Part shown: positions 1 through 9,249 of the stretch, one piece after another | Layout: every line of letters begins with the position of its first letter | Position numbering within the stretch: the first letter of the stretch is position 1 | NCBI GenBank assembly: GCA_900544465.1 | Contig: UQVT01000003.1 | Span: forward strand, 1-42,584 | Length of the DNA stretch: 42,584 nt | Source of the DNA: an uncultured Collinsella sp. | Lineage (GTDB): Bacteria; Actinomycetota; Coriobacteriia; Coriobacteriales; Coriobacteriaceae | Direction: 5' to 3' | Position numbers and translations under genes: made by a program | Notes under the pieces: generated by a model | Told to the model about the DNA's origin: nothing | What the model saw: the letters and a program-made list of their open reading frames with translations, nothing else | Databases searched by the model: none

Positions 1-1
1 A

Positions 2-26
2 CGGAGAGCACATTAAGTGCTCTCCG
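2..26. repeat. Perfect 10-bp hairpin at window edge
   Basis: CGGAGAGCAC at 2-11 is the exact reverse complement of 17-26, with loop ATTAA. No T-run follows on the plus strand, so it is not a clear terminator in that direction. The remaining stretch to 165 has no convincing gene. I compared it with what I know of tmRNA, SRP RNA and RNase P RNA and saw no signature. It may be the end of a structured element that begins outside the window. Confidence 0.5.
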
Positions 27-165
27 GCTCGTGCGGAACTCGCGATCGACCTTATGCCCCGCCCTCGGGACTAAGGATACATGGTAGAGGCGCGTGTGCT
101 CCAAAATTCATTGGCTGGTGACCTATTCCATGTCCCGCAGTGGCTCATCTTCACCACCTTTAAAT

Positions 166-201
166 AAAAAAGAAGTACCGGTTGGAGCCGGTACTTCTTT
201 T
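166..201 (-). terminator. Rho-independent terminator of metK
   Basis: A 10-bp perfect stem (172-181 pairing with 188-197, loop TTGGAG) is followed on the minus strand by a run of six T residues (the A-tract 166-171 on the plus strand). It lies about 40 bp downstream of the metK stop. The plus-strand side also ends in TTCTTTT, so it may work in both directions. Confidence 0.85.
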
Positions 202-238
202 GGTGCGTTGTTTCTTGGCTGTAGCTTTTGCCGTTAGC

Positions 239-1519
<1,281 letters not shown>

Positions 1520-1631
1520 GATTGTCCTTTCAAAAACGTGTCCCGGCGACCGTTACCATTCCGCCGGGCTCTCTATGCAAGGGCACATCATAGCGCGTAA
1601 ATCAAAGATTCACACCCTTTCCGCACCGAGC

Positions 1632-1753
1632 CATTGGTTAGCTAATTTGGGACGGGGCTTTTTTAGCTACCCAATCCGGAGTCTTCGGAGCCTAAGACCA
1701 ATCTCGATATAGGGTAGCTAAAAAAGCCCCGTCCCAAAATTAGCTACCCAATG
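1632..1753. repeat. Long-armed intergenic inverted repeat (metK-gltX gap)
   Basis: Arms of about 41 bp at 1632-1672 and 1712-1753 are reverse complements except for one mismatch and one single-base indel; the loop is about 39 bp. Each arm is itself bounded by short inverted repeats (TTGGTTAGCTAA near one end, TTAGCTACCCAA at the other). The core GGGACGGGGC resembles the core of the repeat at 25574-25646. The shape suggests a non-coding MITE- or REP-like element lying between two divergent genes. Confidence 0.8.
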
Positions 1754-1794
1754 ACTGGGTCGGTGCCCTTTGTGCGGAGGTTGCTTTGATGCTT

Positions 1795-1800
1795 TATACT
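1795..1800 (+). promoter_or_regulatory. Possible -10 box for gltX
   Basis: TATACT lies 40 bp upstream of the gltX start. No good -35 hexamer sits at the normal 16-18 bp distance, so this is tentative. Confidence 0.3.
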
Positions 1801-1840
1801 GGTGCAGTTAGACATCCATCCTGCAATCGAGGAGATTTCC

Positions 1841-3316
1841 ATGGCATCAGACGTTCGCGTCCGCTTTGCACCCTCACCGACGGGCAAGCTGCACATCGGC
1901 GGCGCCCGCACCGCTATCTATAACTGGGCTTTCGCCCGCGCAAACGGCGGTACGTTCATCCTGCGCATCGACGACACCGACCCCACCCGTTCCACCGACG
2001 AGAACACGCAGATCATTCTGCGCGCCATGCGTTGGCTGGGTCTGGACTGGGACGAGGGCCCCGAGGTGGGCGGCGACTTTGGCCCCTATGCCCAGACCGA
2101 GCGTCTGGACCTTTACAAGCAGGCCGCCCAGCAGCTCTGGGATGAGGGCAAGGCCTATCCCTGCTTCTGCACCAAGGAGCAGCTCGAGGCCGATCGCAAG
2201 GCCGCTCAGGAGCGCAAGGACCCCTTCCAGGGCTATCAGCGTCGTTGCCGCGATCTTGATCCCGAGGAGGCACGCCGCCGCATCGAGGCCGGCGAGCCCT
2301 ACGTCCTGCGCATCAAGGTGCCCGAGGACCGCGGCGACGTCGTCATCCACGACGCCGTCCATGGCGAGGTGACCTTCGACGCCAAGGAGCTCGACGACTT
2401 TGTCATCTTCCGCTCCGACGGAACGCCCACGTACAACTTCGCGACCGTCGTCGATGACGCCATGATGAAGATCACCCACGTCATCCGCGGTGACGATCAC
2501 CTGTCCAACACCCCGCGCCAGGTCATGGTCTACGAGGCCCTCGGCGCGCCCGTGCCTACGTTCGCCCACATCTCTATGATCCTGGGCGCCGACGGCAAGA
2601 AGCTCTCCAAGCGCCACGGCGCCACCTCGGTGGAGGAGTACCGCGATGCCGGCTACCTGCCCGACGCGTTCGTCAACTACCTGGCGCTGCTCGGCTGGTC
2701 GCTCGACGGCGAGACCACGATCATCCCGCGCGAGGTTCTGGCCAGCAAGTTCTCGCTCGACCGCATTTCCAAGAACCCGGCGACCTTCGACCCTAAGAAG
2801 CTCGACTGGGTCAATGCCGAGTACATCAACGGCATGTCTGACGCCCAGTTTGCCGACGAGATCATGGTCCCCGAGCTGCACGAGGCGGGTCTCATCGAGG
2901 GTAACGTCGAGTACGGCGAGGACTGGATCGACGCGCTTGCCGCCATCGTTAAGCCGCGCACCAAGATGCCGGCCGACGCCGTGACCGTTGCCGCTCCCAT
3001 CTTTGCCACGGCCGAGACGCTCGAGTATGACGAGAAGTCTGTCAACAAGGGCCTGGCCAAGGAGGGCATGGGTGCCATTCTGGATGCCGCCAAGGCCGCG
3101 CTTGAGGGTGTTACCGAGTGGACGGCCGAGGCCATCGATGCCGCGCTTGAGCCGCTGCCCGAGCAGATGGACCTCAAGAAGCGCGTGGTGTTCCAGGCCG
3201 TGCGCGTCGCCGTCTGCGGCAACATGGTGAGCCCTCCGCTGGGCGAGACCATGGCGCTCGTCGGCCGCGACGACTGCCTGGCGCGCATCGACCGCGCCCG
3301 CACGATGGCGCTGTAA
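1841..3316 (+). CDS. gltX: Glutamyl-tRNA synthetase
   Basis: This class I aminoacyl-tRNA synthetase charges tRNA-Glu (possibly also tRNA-Gln, if the organism uses the amidation route). The N-terminus has the ATP-binding HIGH-type motif in APSPTGKLHIGG. The KMSKS-type motif appears as KKLSKRHG near residue 250. The 491-residue length from this start is typical. I chose ATG at 1841 over in-frame codons from 1802 because AGGAG at 1830-1834 lies 6 bp upstream and MASDVRVRFAPSPTG is the normal family N-terminus. A terminator-like hairpin follows the stop. Confidence 0.96.
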   Translation: MASDVRVRFAPSPTGKLHIGGARTAIYNWAFARANGGTFILRIDDTDPTRSTDENTQIILRAMRWLGLDWDEGPEVGGDFGPYAQTERLDLYKQAAQQLWDEGKAYPCFCTKEQLEADRKAAQERKDPFQGYQRRCRDLDPEEARRRIEAGEPYVLRIKVPEDRGDVVIHDAVHGEVTFDAKELDDFVIFRSDGTPTYNFATVVDDAMMKITHVIRGDDHLSNTPRQVMVYEALGAPVPTFAHISMILGADGKKLSKRHGATSVEEYRDAGYLPDAFVNYLALLGWSLDGETTIIPREVLASKFSLDRISKNPATFDPKKLDWVNAEYINGMSDAQFADEIMVPELHEAGLIEGNVEYGEDWIDALAAIVKPRTKMPADAVTVAAPIFATAETLEYDEKSVNKGLAKEGMGAILDAAKAALEGVTEWTAEAIDAALEPLPEQMDLKKRVVFQAVRVAVCGNMVSPPLGETMALVGRDDCLARIDRARTMAL

Positions 3317-3339
3317 TCGCTGCGCAAACGTATGTATCC

Positions 3340-3374
3340 GAGCCCCGCTCACCGCGAGTGGGGCTCTTGTTTCT
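3340..3374 (+). terminator. Terminator after gltX
   Basis: An 11-bp stem with one wobble (GAGCCCCGCTC at 3340-3350 pairing with 3356-3366) is followed by TTGTTTCT. It separates gltX from priA. Confidence 0.65.
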
Positions 3375-3405
3375 GTAGACGTATGGGATAGGAGGTGCTG
3401 GCGCC

Positions 3406-5859
3406 ATGGCCGAGCAACTGTCGCTGTTTGGTTCGCCCGAACCGGAGCAAGCTCCCATGAAGCATGCCCGCACGGCCGAGCAGGCCAAACCTGAGCCTGC
3501 GCCAGAGCCCATTGCCGCCTACGCGAGCGTGGTCCTGGACATTCCCACCCGTGCGCTGTCCGAGCCTTTTGCCTACGGCATTCCGCAGTCCCTTGCCAAT
3601 GAGGCCCAGATCGGCTCCACCGTCCTAGTTCATTTTGGAAACCGTGCGGCCGCTGGCTATATCGTCGACATTGCGTCTGGGCTGGGCGAGCTGCAAGGAG
3701 ACACCGTCCTTGATCCAGTGCGCATCAAGCCCGTCGAGGCCATCCTCAGCAAACCGCTCTTTGGCGCCGAGGCCGCCCGCATTGCGCGTTGGATGAGCCG
3801 CGAGTATGTCGCGACGCTTTCCGAATGCCTGCGTCTGTTTTTGCCTCCGGGCGGCAGCCCGCGTGTCGTGAAGGGCGATGACGGGGCGTGGACGGTTGAG
3901 CGCCCAGCCGTCAAGCCTATTCAAAACCGCTGGGTCATGCTCACGCCTGAGGGTTTCGACTATACGCCGCCCAAGACCGCCGTTCGTCAGCGTCAGCTCA
4001 TCGAGGCGCTCCAGTGCGGCCCGGTCACGACGCGCGATCTCAACCTGCTCTACAACAGTATGTCGGCGACCATCAAGGCGCTCGAAAAACGCGGCGTCGT
4101 GGTGGTGGAGGAGCGCCGCGCCTGGCGTGGCTGCAGCGAGCAGACCACGTTGTCCTCGGCAAGCGGCAAGGCGCCGGTCGCGCTCACGGACGGCCAGCAG
4201 CAGGCGCTCGCGCAGATTGAACGCGCGCGCCTTGACGCCCACGGCGACGTGGTCCTTGTCGATGGCGTCACCGGATCCGGTAAAACCGAGGTCTACCTCT
4301 CCGCTATCGAGCGTGTGCTCGCGGCCGGTCGCTCGGCCTGCGTGCTCGTGCCCGAGATCTCGCTGACGGCCCAGACCGTCGGCCGCTTCCGCTCGCGCTT
4401 CGGTGAGACGGTCGCGGTCTTCCACTCGCGCCTTTCGGCCGGCGAGCGTCTGGACCAGTGGGATATGGTCGCCAGTGGTGCCGCGCGCGTTGTCGTCGGC
4501 GCGCGTTCGGCACTCTTTTGCCCGCTCAGCGATTTGGGCCTCATCATCATCGACGAGGAGCACGAGACCAGCTACAAACAGGGCTCCAGTCCGCGCTACC
4601 ATGCGCGCGAGGTGGCGGCCGAGATGGCGCGCCGCTATCGCTGCCCGCTCGTGCTGGGCTCGGCCACGCCTTCTGCCGAGGCCCTCGATCGCTGCCGCCG
4701 CGGCACGTACAACGGTGTCACCTGGACGCGCGTCGAGATGCCCGAGCGCCCGGGACACGCCGTGCTACCCACGGTCCGCATTGCCGACCTGCGCCGCGAG
4801 TTTTCGCACGGCAGCCGCTCCATGTTCTCTAAACCGCTGATGGAAGGTTTGGAGCGCGTTGTAGAGCGCCGCGAGAAGGCTGTGCTGCTGCATAACCGTC
4901 GCGGTTTTGCGCCGTTTTTGATGTGCCGCGAGTGCGGTTGCGTCCCCACCTGCAACCACTGCTCCACCGCGCTCACGTATCACGAGCGCACGCATTCGTT
5001 GCAGTGCCATACCTGCGGTTCGTCCTGGCGCGTGCAGCCCTATCCGGCGCCCACGAGCCGTTGCCCCAAATGCGGCAGCCGCTACCTGGCAAAAATGGGT
5101 CTAGGCACGCAGCAGATCGAGGACGCCTTGCGCCAGATGCTGCCCGAGGATGTCGCCATCATTCGCATGGACGCCGATTCCACGCGTGGCAAGGACGCGC
5201 ACAAGAAGTTGCTTGAACAGTTCGATGCTGCCGATTGCGCGGTGCTGCTGGGCACCCAGATGATCGCCAAGGGCCTCGATTTTCCCGAGGTCACGCTTGT
5301 GGGTGTAGTTAATGCCGACTTTGCGCTCAAGCTGCCCGATTTTAGAGCGGGGGAGCGCGCCTACGATCTGCTGGAGCAGGTTGCGGGCCGCGCCGGTCGC
5401 GGCGATCGTCCCGGCGAGGTCATCATCCAGACCTACCTGCCCGATGACCCGGTCATTCGCGCCGTCGCCGAGCACGACCGCTCGATCTTTACCGACTACG
5501 ACCTGGACCAGCGCCGCGACGCCCTGTATCCGCCCTTCGTGCGCCTGGCCAACATCTTGGTATGGTCGACGAACGCGGACGACGCGCGGGACTACATCGG
5601 TCGCATCGCGAAGCTCCTCAAGCGTCGCTGGCATGCCGCCGCGCCCGACTTTTTGCGGGCGGGGAGCGCCGTGCCCCAGGTGCTTGGTCCGGCTTCGTGT
5701 GTAATCGAGAGAGCCAAGGACCGTTACCGCTTCCATCTGCTTGTTAAGTCGCCGGTAGGGTACCATGTCTCTGATGATATCGACGCCTGCCTCAAAGAGG
5801 TGGGCTCCGTGCGCGGCGTGAGCGTGAGCGTTGACGTCGACGCCTATGATTTGATGTAA
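3406..5859 (+). CDS. priA: Primosomal protein N' (replication restart helicase PriA)
   Basis: PriA is a 3'-to-5' superfamily 2 helicase that restarts stalled replication forks. In this 817-residue protein the Walker A motif GVTGSGKT lies at 287-294 and the Walker B DEEH at 383-386. Eight zinc-binding cysteines lie at about 507, 510, 516, 519, 534, 537, 553 and 556, and QVAGRAGRG follows in the helicase C-lobe. ATG at 3406 is preceded by AGGAGG. An unusual N-terminal extension of about 40 residues, rich in Pro, Glu and Ala, begins MAEQLSLFG. QLSLF at 4-8 matches the consensus of the beta sliding clamp-binding pentapeptide. def starts shortly after, suggesting a shared transcript. Confidence 0.96.
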   Translation: MAEQLSLFGSPEPEQAPMKHARTAEQAKPEPAPEPIAAYASVVLDIPTRALSEPFAYGIPQSLANEAQIGSTVLVHFGNRAAAGYIVDIASGLGELQGDTVLDPVRIKPVEAILSKPLFGAEAARIARWMSREYVATLSECLRLFLPPGGSPRVVKGDDGAWTVERPAVKPIQNRWVMLTPEGFDYTPPKTAVRQRQLIEALQCGPVTTRDLNLLYNSMSATIKALEKRGVVVVEERRAWRGCSEQTTLSSASGKAPVALTDGQQQALAQIERARLDAHGDVVLVDGVTGSGKTEVYLSAIERVLAAGRSACVLVPEISLTAQTVGRFRSRFGETVAVFHSRLSAGERLDQWDMVASGAARVVVGARSALFCPLSDLGLIIIDEEHETSYKQGSSPRYHAREVAAEMARRYRCPLVLGSATPSAEALDRCRRGTYNGVTWTRVEMPERPGHAVLPTVRIADLRREFSHGSRSMFSKPLMEGLERVVERREKAVLLHNRRGFAPFLMCRECGCVPTCNHCSTALTYHERTHSLQCHTCGSSWRVQPYPAPTSRCPKCGSRYLAKMGLGTQQIEDALRQMLPEDVAIIRMDADSTRGKDAHKKLLEQFDAADCAVLLGTQMIAKGLDFPEVTLVGVVNADFALKLPDFRAGERAYDLLEQVAGRAGRGDRPGEVIIQTYLPDDPVIRAVAEHDRSIFTDYDLDQRRDALYPPFVRLANILVWSTNADDARDYIGRIAKLLKRRWHAAAPDFLRAGSAVPQVLGPASCVIERAKDRYRFHLLVKSPVGYHVSDDIDACLKEVGSVRGVSVSVDVDAYDLM

Positions 5860-5877
5860 CAACCCGAAAGGATGGCC

Positions 5878-6414
5878 ATGGAAGCCAACGGAATCGTACT
5901 GTCGCCCGACCCTCGTCTGCGCCAGGAGTGCGCCGTCATCGAGGAGATCACCCCGGCGATCGAGGCGCTTGCCGAGAAGATGAAGAAGATGATGTTCGAC
6001 AACGGCGGTTGCGGCCTGGCCGCCCCGCAGATCGGTGAGCTCATTCAACTCGTCACCATTGACTGCGATTACAGCGACAAGAACGACTATGACCCGTATG
6101 TGCTCATCAACCCTGTCATTGTTGAGCAGAGCGACCATCTGGTGCCGTTTAGCGAGGGCTGCCTTTCCATCCCTGGCATTAGCTGCGAGATCGAGCGTCC
6201 CGACCATGTCGTCGTCGAGGCATATGATTTGGATGCCAACCTGATTCGCTACGAGGCCTCGGGCGATCTGTTCTGCGTGTGCCTGCAGCACGAGATCGAC
6301 CACCTGCACGGCAACACCATGTTCGAGCGACTCAAGCCGATGCAGAGGATCAAGGCCGTCAAGGAGTACCAGGACGCCCTGGCCCGCGGCGCTCGACCGG
6401 GCGAGACTGAATAG
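5878..6414 (+). CDS. def: Peptide deformylase
   Basis: This metalloenzyme removes the formyl group from the N-terminal methionine of new proteins. All three family motifs are present: GCGLAAPQ at 44-51, EGCLS at 93-97 and HEIDH at 138-142, which supply the Cys and two His metal ligands and the catalytic Glu. Two start codons are 6 bp apart. I chose ATG at 5878 because AAAGG at 5867-5871 is well spaced for it and abuts the ATG at 5872. The protein has 178 residues. It lies between priA and fmt; fmt adds the formyl group that Def removes. Confidence 0.96.
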   Translation: MEANGIVLSPDPRLRQECAVIEEITPAIEALAEKMKKMMFDNGGCGLAAPQIGELIQLVTIDCDYSDKNDYDPYVLINPVIVEQSDHLVPFSEGCLSIPGISCEIERPDHVVVEAYDLDANLIRYEASGDLFCVCLQHEIDHLHGNTMFERLKPMQRIKAVKEYQDALARGARPGETE

Positions 6415-6425
6415 GTTAATTGTCC

Positions 6426-6525
6426 GTCCCTGGGATGGGCCCACACATATCATCCCGTGCTCAAACATTCTCGCTTTGCTGCGAAACTGCGCGCGGGACG
6501 ATATGTGTGGGCCCATCCCAGGGAC
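6426..6525. repeat. Long-armed intergenic inverted repeat (def-fmt gap)
   Basis: 35-bp arms at 6426-6460 and 6491-6525 pair perfectly except for two positions that become G-U wobbles in RNA. The 30-bp loop holds a smaller hairpin-like segment. No T-run follows. It resembles the other long palindromes in this window in shape but not in arm sequence. Confidence 0.85.
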
Positions 6526-6614
6526 TACGTTGACGCTGCTTGTCTCGCCCGGGTGCCGTCGGGCCAGGGAGGGGCGTCTTCGCTGATAGGTGCTTTATTG
6601 GGAGGGCTGCTTTT

Positions 6615-6683
6615 ATGCGGCTCTTTCTTTGTTTTTGGGTATATTTGTTCTTGTTGAATTGTTATTGCGGATGGGCTTGGTAA
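6615..6683 (+). CDS. Possible 22-residue hydrophobic peptide
   Basis: An ATG at 6615 follows GGAGGG (6601-6606) by 8 bp and opens a 22-codon frame rich in Leu, Phe, Trp, Cys and Tyr, ending at TAA 6681-6683. The def-fmt gap is 327 bp and otherwise holds only the inverted repeat. The peptide could be a leader or small membrane peptide, or the Shine-Dalgarno match may be chance. Confidence 0.2.
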   Translation: MRLFLCFWVYLFLLNCYCGWAW

Positions 6684-6741
6684 TTGGCTTTCCGCTGTTA
6701 TTTGTAGCCGTCTCGGCTTTGGTTGAGGGGAGACGTCCTTT

Positions 6742-7662
6742 ATGCGTATTGTGTTTATGGGTACGCCTGATTTTGCTGTGCCTTCGCTGACTTCGCTTGT
6801 TGAGGCTGGGAATGAGATTGCGCTTGCCATTACTCGTCCTGATGCTGTTCGTGGGCGTGGTAAGAAGCTTGAGCCGTCTCCTGTTAAGGCCAAGGCGCTC
6901 GAGCTTGGCCTGCCGGTTGTTGAGGCTAATCGTATGACGCCTGAGGTAGTTGATACTCTCCAGGCTGCGCGGGCTGATATTTTCTGTGTGGCCGCGTACG
7001 GTTGCATTTTGCCTGATGAAGTGCTGCATATGGCGCCGCTTGGTATTGTGAATGTTCATGCGTCCTTGTTGCCTCGTTGGCGTGGGGCTGCTCCCATTCA
7101 GCGTGCCATTCTTGCTGGTGATGAGGTTGCTGGCGTTTCCATTATGCGCATTGGGCATGGCGTGGATACTGGTGCTTATTGTGCTCAGGCTTCCACGTCG
7201 GTTGCCGGCAAGCATGCCGAGGCACTGACGATGGAGCTTGGCGAGCTGGGCGGTAAGCTGCTGGCCGATACGCTGCCCTCGCTTGCCGATGATACAGCGG
7301 TGTGGACCGAGCAGGATGAGTCGCTCGTCACGCATGCTGCCAAGATTTCCAAGCAGGAGATGCGTCTGGATCCGCAGATGGCGGCGCTCGATTGCGTGCG
7401 TCACGTGTTGGCTTCGTCCGACACTGCACCCGCTCGCTGCGTGATTGCCGGTAAGTCGGTTCGCGTGCTCGATGCTGCGCTGGCGGATGTGTCGCTTGGC
7501 GAGGGCGCTGTTGCCGTTAAGAGCAAGCGTGTCTACCTGGGACTTTCCGATGGTGCGGTCGAGCTGCTTGAGGTTAAGCCCGATGGCAAGCGCGCTATGG
7601 CTGCTTCTGCCTGGGCTGCCGGCCTGCAGGGCGCCGATCTGACGTGGGGTGCTTTGTCATGA
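6742..7662 (+). CDS. fmt: Methionyl-tRNA formyltransferase
   Basis: The enzyme formylates initiator Met-tRNA using 10-formyltetrahydrofolate. The 306-residue protein begins MRIVFMGTPDFAVPSL. It has the catalytic-region signature NVHASLLPRWRGAAPIQ at about 104-120 and DTG at 142-144, as expected for the folate-binding domain. A C-terminal tRNA-binding domain follows. GAGGGGAG lies upstream of ATG 6742. The stop overlaps the next start in an ATGA junction, so fmt and rsmB are translationally coupled. The first third uses more T-ending codons than its neighbours. Confidence 0.96.
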   Translation: MRIVFMGTPDFAVPSLTSLVEAGNEIALAITRPDAVRGRGKKLEPSPVKAKALELGLPVVEANRMTPEVVDTLQAARADIFCVAAYGCILPDEVLHMAPLGIVNVHASLLPRWRGAAPIQRAILAGDEVAGVSIMRIGHGVDTGAYCAQASTSVAGKHAEALTMELGELGGKLLADTLPSLADDTAVWTEQDESLVTHAAKISKQEMRLDPQMAALDCVRHVLASSDTAPARCVIAGKSVRVLDAALADVSLGEGAVAVKSKRVYLGLSDGAVELLEVKPDGKRAMAASAWAAGLQGADLTWGALS

Positions 7663-9059
7663 GCAAGCTTTCCCCCGCGCGTAAGCTCGCGCTCGATGTG
7701 CTGATGGAGGCCGACCGTCGCGGTATATACGCACGCGACGTGTTGTCTTCCCGTGCTTCCGCCAAGGCCATTGACCAGCGCGATTCCGCTTTTGCCGCGC
7801 GTTTGGCGCTCGGTGTTGCCGCCACGCAGGGAATTTTGGATGAGCTGCTCGATCAGTTTCTCGATAAGCCCAAAAAGGTCGCGCCGCGCGTTCGCATGGC
7901 GCTTCGAATCTCGGCCTTCGAGATGCTCTACCTGCATACCCCAGGTCGCGTTGCCGTGAGTCAGGGTGTTGAGCTGGTTCGTAGCGGCGCTAAGTCGGCC
8001 GCCGGTCTGGCGAACGCCGTGCTGTATAAGGTCGCGGACAACGTTGAGGACTTTGCCGCCGCCGCGGGTGCCGATGAGTCCGAGCGCCGTTTGGTTCGCC
8101 TGTCTCGTCTGATGGGTATGCCGCGCTGGCTGTGTGCTCGCATTATGGCCTCGTTTGATACGCCCGAGGGCGCGCTCAACTTTGCCGGAAATCTGGCGCC
8201 CGCGCCGCTCGCTTTGCACGAGAATGCCTTTGCAACTAAGCCTGATCCGTACCTATCGCAGCTTGTGGCGCCGGTATTCCCGGGCTGCCATGCGCCGGTC
8301 GATGCGCAGGCCACCGTTGCGTCGGGTGTGTTTGAACGCGCGGCGGCCGTGGCCTCGGACCTTAACGCCCAGCTTATCGCTACTGCCGCGACACGTCCCG
8401 GTCGCTGCCTGGAGATTGGCGCCGGTCGCGGCACCAAGACCTATGTGATGATGTGCCAGGCCAAGCGTGCCGGCTACGAGCGTCAGCATACCGCGCTCGA
8501 TTTGCACGATCGCAAGTGCGATCAGAATCTCGCGCGCCTGCACAAGGCGGGTATCTCGGGTGTTCGTACGGTGTCGGGCGATGCCTGCGAGCTCAATGAG
8601 GTGCTCACGACCTTTGATGCCATGCTCGGCGAGCCTGCCCTGTTCGACACGGTGTTTATCGATGCGCCGTGCTCTGGCACCGGCACTATGCGCCGTCATC
8701 CTGAGATTCCGTGGCGTCTGACCGAGAACGACGTTACGACTGAGCTGCCCCGCCTGCAGCTGACGATGCTCAAGGAAGCAGCCGCGCGCGTGGCTGCCGG
8801 CGGCGAGCTTATCTATGCCACCTGCTCGGTCTTCGACGAGGAGAACACGCAGGTCGTGGACGCTTTCCTTGCTTCTCCCGAGGGTGCCGGCTTTACCGTG
8901 GCACCCCTCTCCGAAGCCCAGATTCTGCAGTTACCCGAGTTCGAACAAGCCAAGAAGCTCGTCTCCGTACGCCAAAACGACCGTGGACTTTTCCAAAGCG
9001 TCCCCGTAAACGCCGACTCCTACGACGGTCACTTCTGCGCTCGTCTGGTCCACAAGTAA
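7659..9059 (+). CDS. rsmB: 16S rRNA (cytosine-967-C5) methyltransferase
   Basis: The enzyme methylates C967 of 16S rRNA using S-adenosylmethionine. The 466-residue protein has an N-terminal NusB-like RNA-binding domain (about 1-135). A Rossmann methyltransferase domain follows, with SAM motif LEIGAGRGTKT at 251-261, motif IV DAPCSGTG at 335-342 and motif VI ATCS at 387-390. Both expected cysteines (about 338 and 389) are present. I chose ATG 7659, which overlaps the fmt stop by 4 bp, over an upstream in-frame GTG at 7644. Confidence 0.94.
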   Translation: MSKLSPARKLALDVLMEADRRGIYARDVLSSRASAKAIDQRDSAFAARLALGVAATQGILDELLDQFLDKPKKVAPRVRMALRISAFEMLYLHTPGRVAVSQGVELVRSGAKSAAGLANAVLYKVADNVEDFAAAAGADESERRLVRLSRLMGMPRWLCARIMASFDTPEGALNFAGNLAPAPLALHENAFATKPDPYLSQLVAPVFPGCHAPVDAQATVASGVFERAAAVASDLNAQLIATAATRPGRCLEIGAGRGTKTYVMMCQAKRAGYERQHTALDLHDRKCDQNLARLHKAGISGVRTVSGDACELNEVLTTFDAMLGEPALFDTVFIDAPCSGTGTMRRHPEIPWRLTENDVTTELPRLQLTMLKEAAARVAAGGELIYATCSVFDEENTQVVDAFLASPEGAGFTVAPLSEAQILQLPEFEQAKKLVSVRQNDRGLFQSVPVNADSYDGHFCARLVHK

Positions 9060-9065
9060 CTACTA

Positions 9066-9132
9066 AGTTGCGGTGAAATAGGGATTGAATAGCGGCTTCT
9101 GCCCGCCAAACAGTCCTTATTTCACCGCAACT
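9066..9132. repeat. Intergenic inverted repeat after rsmB
   Basis: 22-bp arms at 9066-9087 and 9111-9132 are reverse complements apart from two positions that would be G-U pairs in RNA. The loop is 23 bp. It lies 6 bp after the rsmB stop, so it may stabilise or end that transcript, though no T-run is present. Confidence 0.8.
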
Positions 9133-9249
9133 CATAAGGAAGATTTTTCTGGAACTGGGATTAATAAATCGGGTATGAAAGTAAGCGGTTGGGTTTGGTA
9201 AGTTTCTGGATGCATGAACCGCTCGCAGATTTAATATTGAGGGGTTAAA

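Noticed and set aside
1..165. tmRNA, SRP RNA or RNase P RNA
   Set aside because: No T-arm plus CCA, no GGAAG tetraloop helix and no GAGGAAAGTCC signature on either strand.
1542..1568. SAM riboswitch upstream of metK
   Set aside because: Only a simple 7-bp hairpin is present; no SAM-I, SAM-II or SAM-III core motif was seen.
1874..3352. A 492-codon open frame opposite gltX
   Set aside because: gltX is certain by motifs and the antisense frame has no family signature.
5101..6516. A 471-codon open frame opposite priA and def
   Set aside because: It spans two well-identified genes on the other strand and has shadow-like composition.
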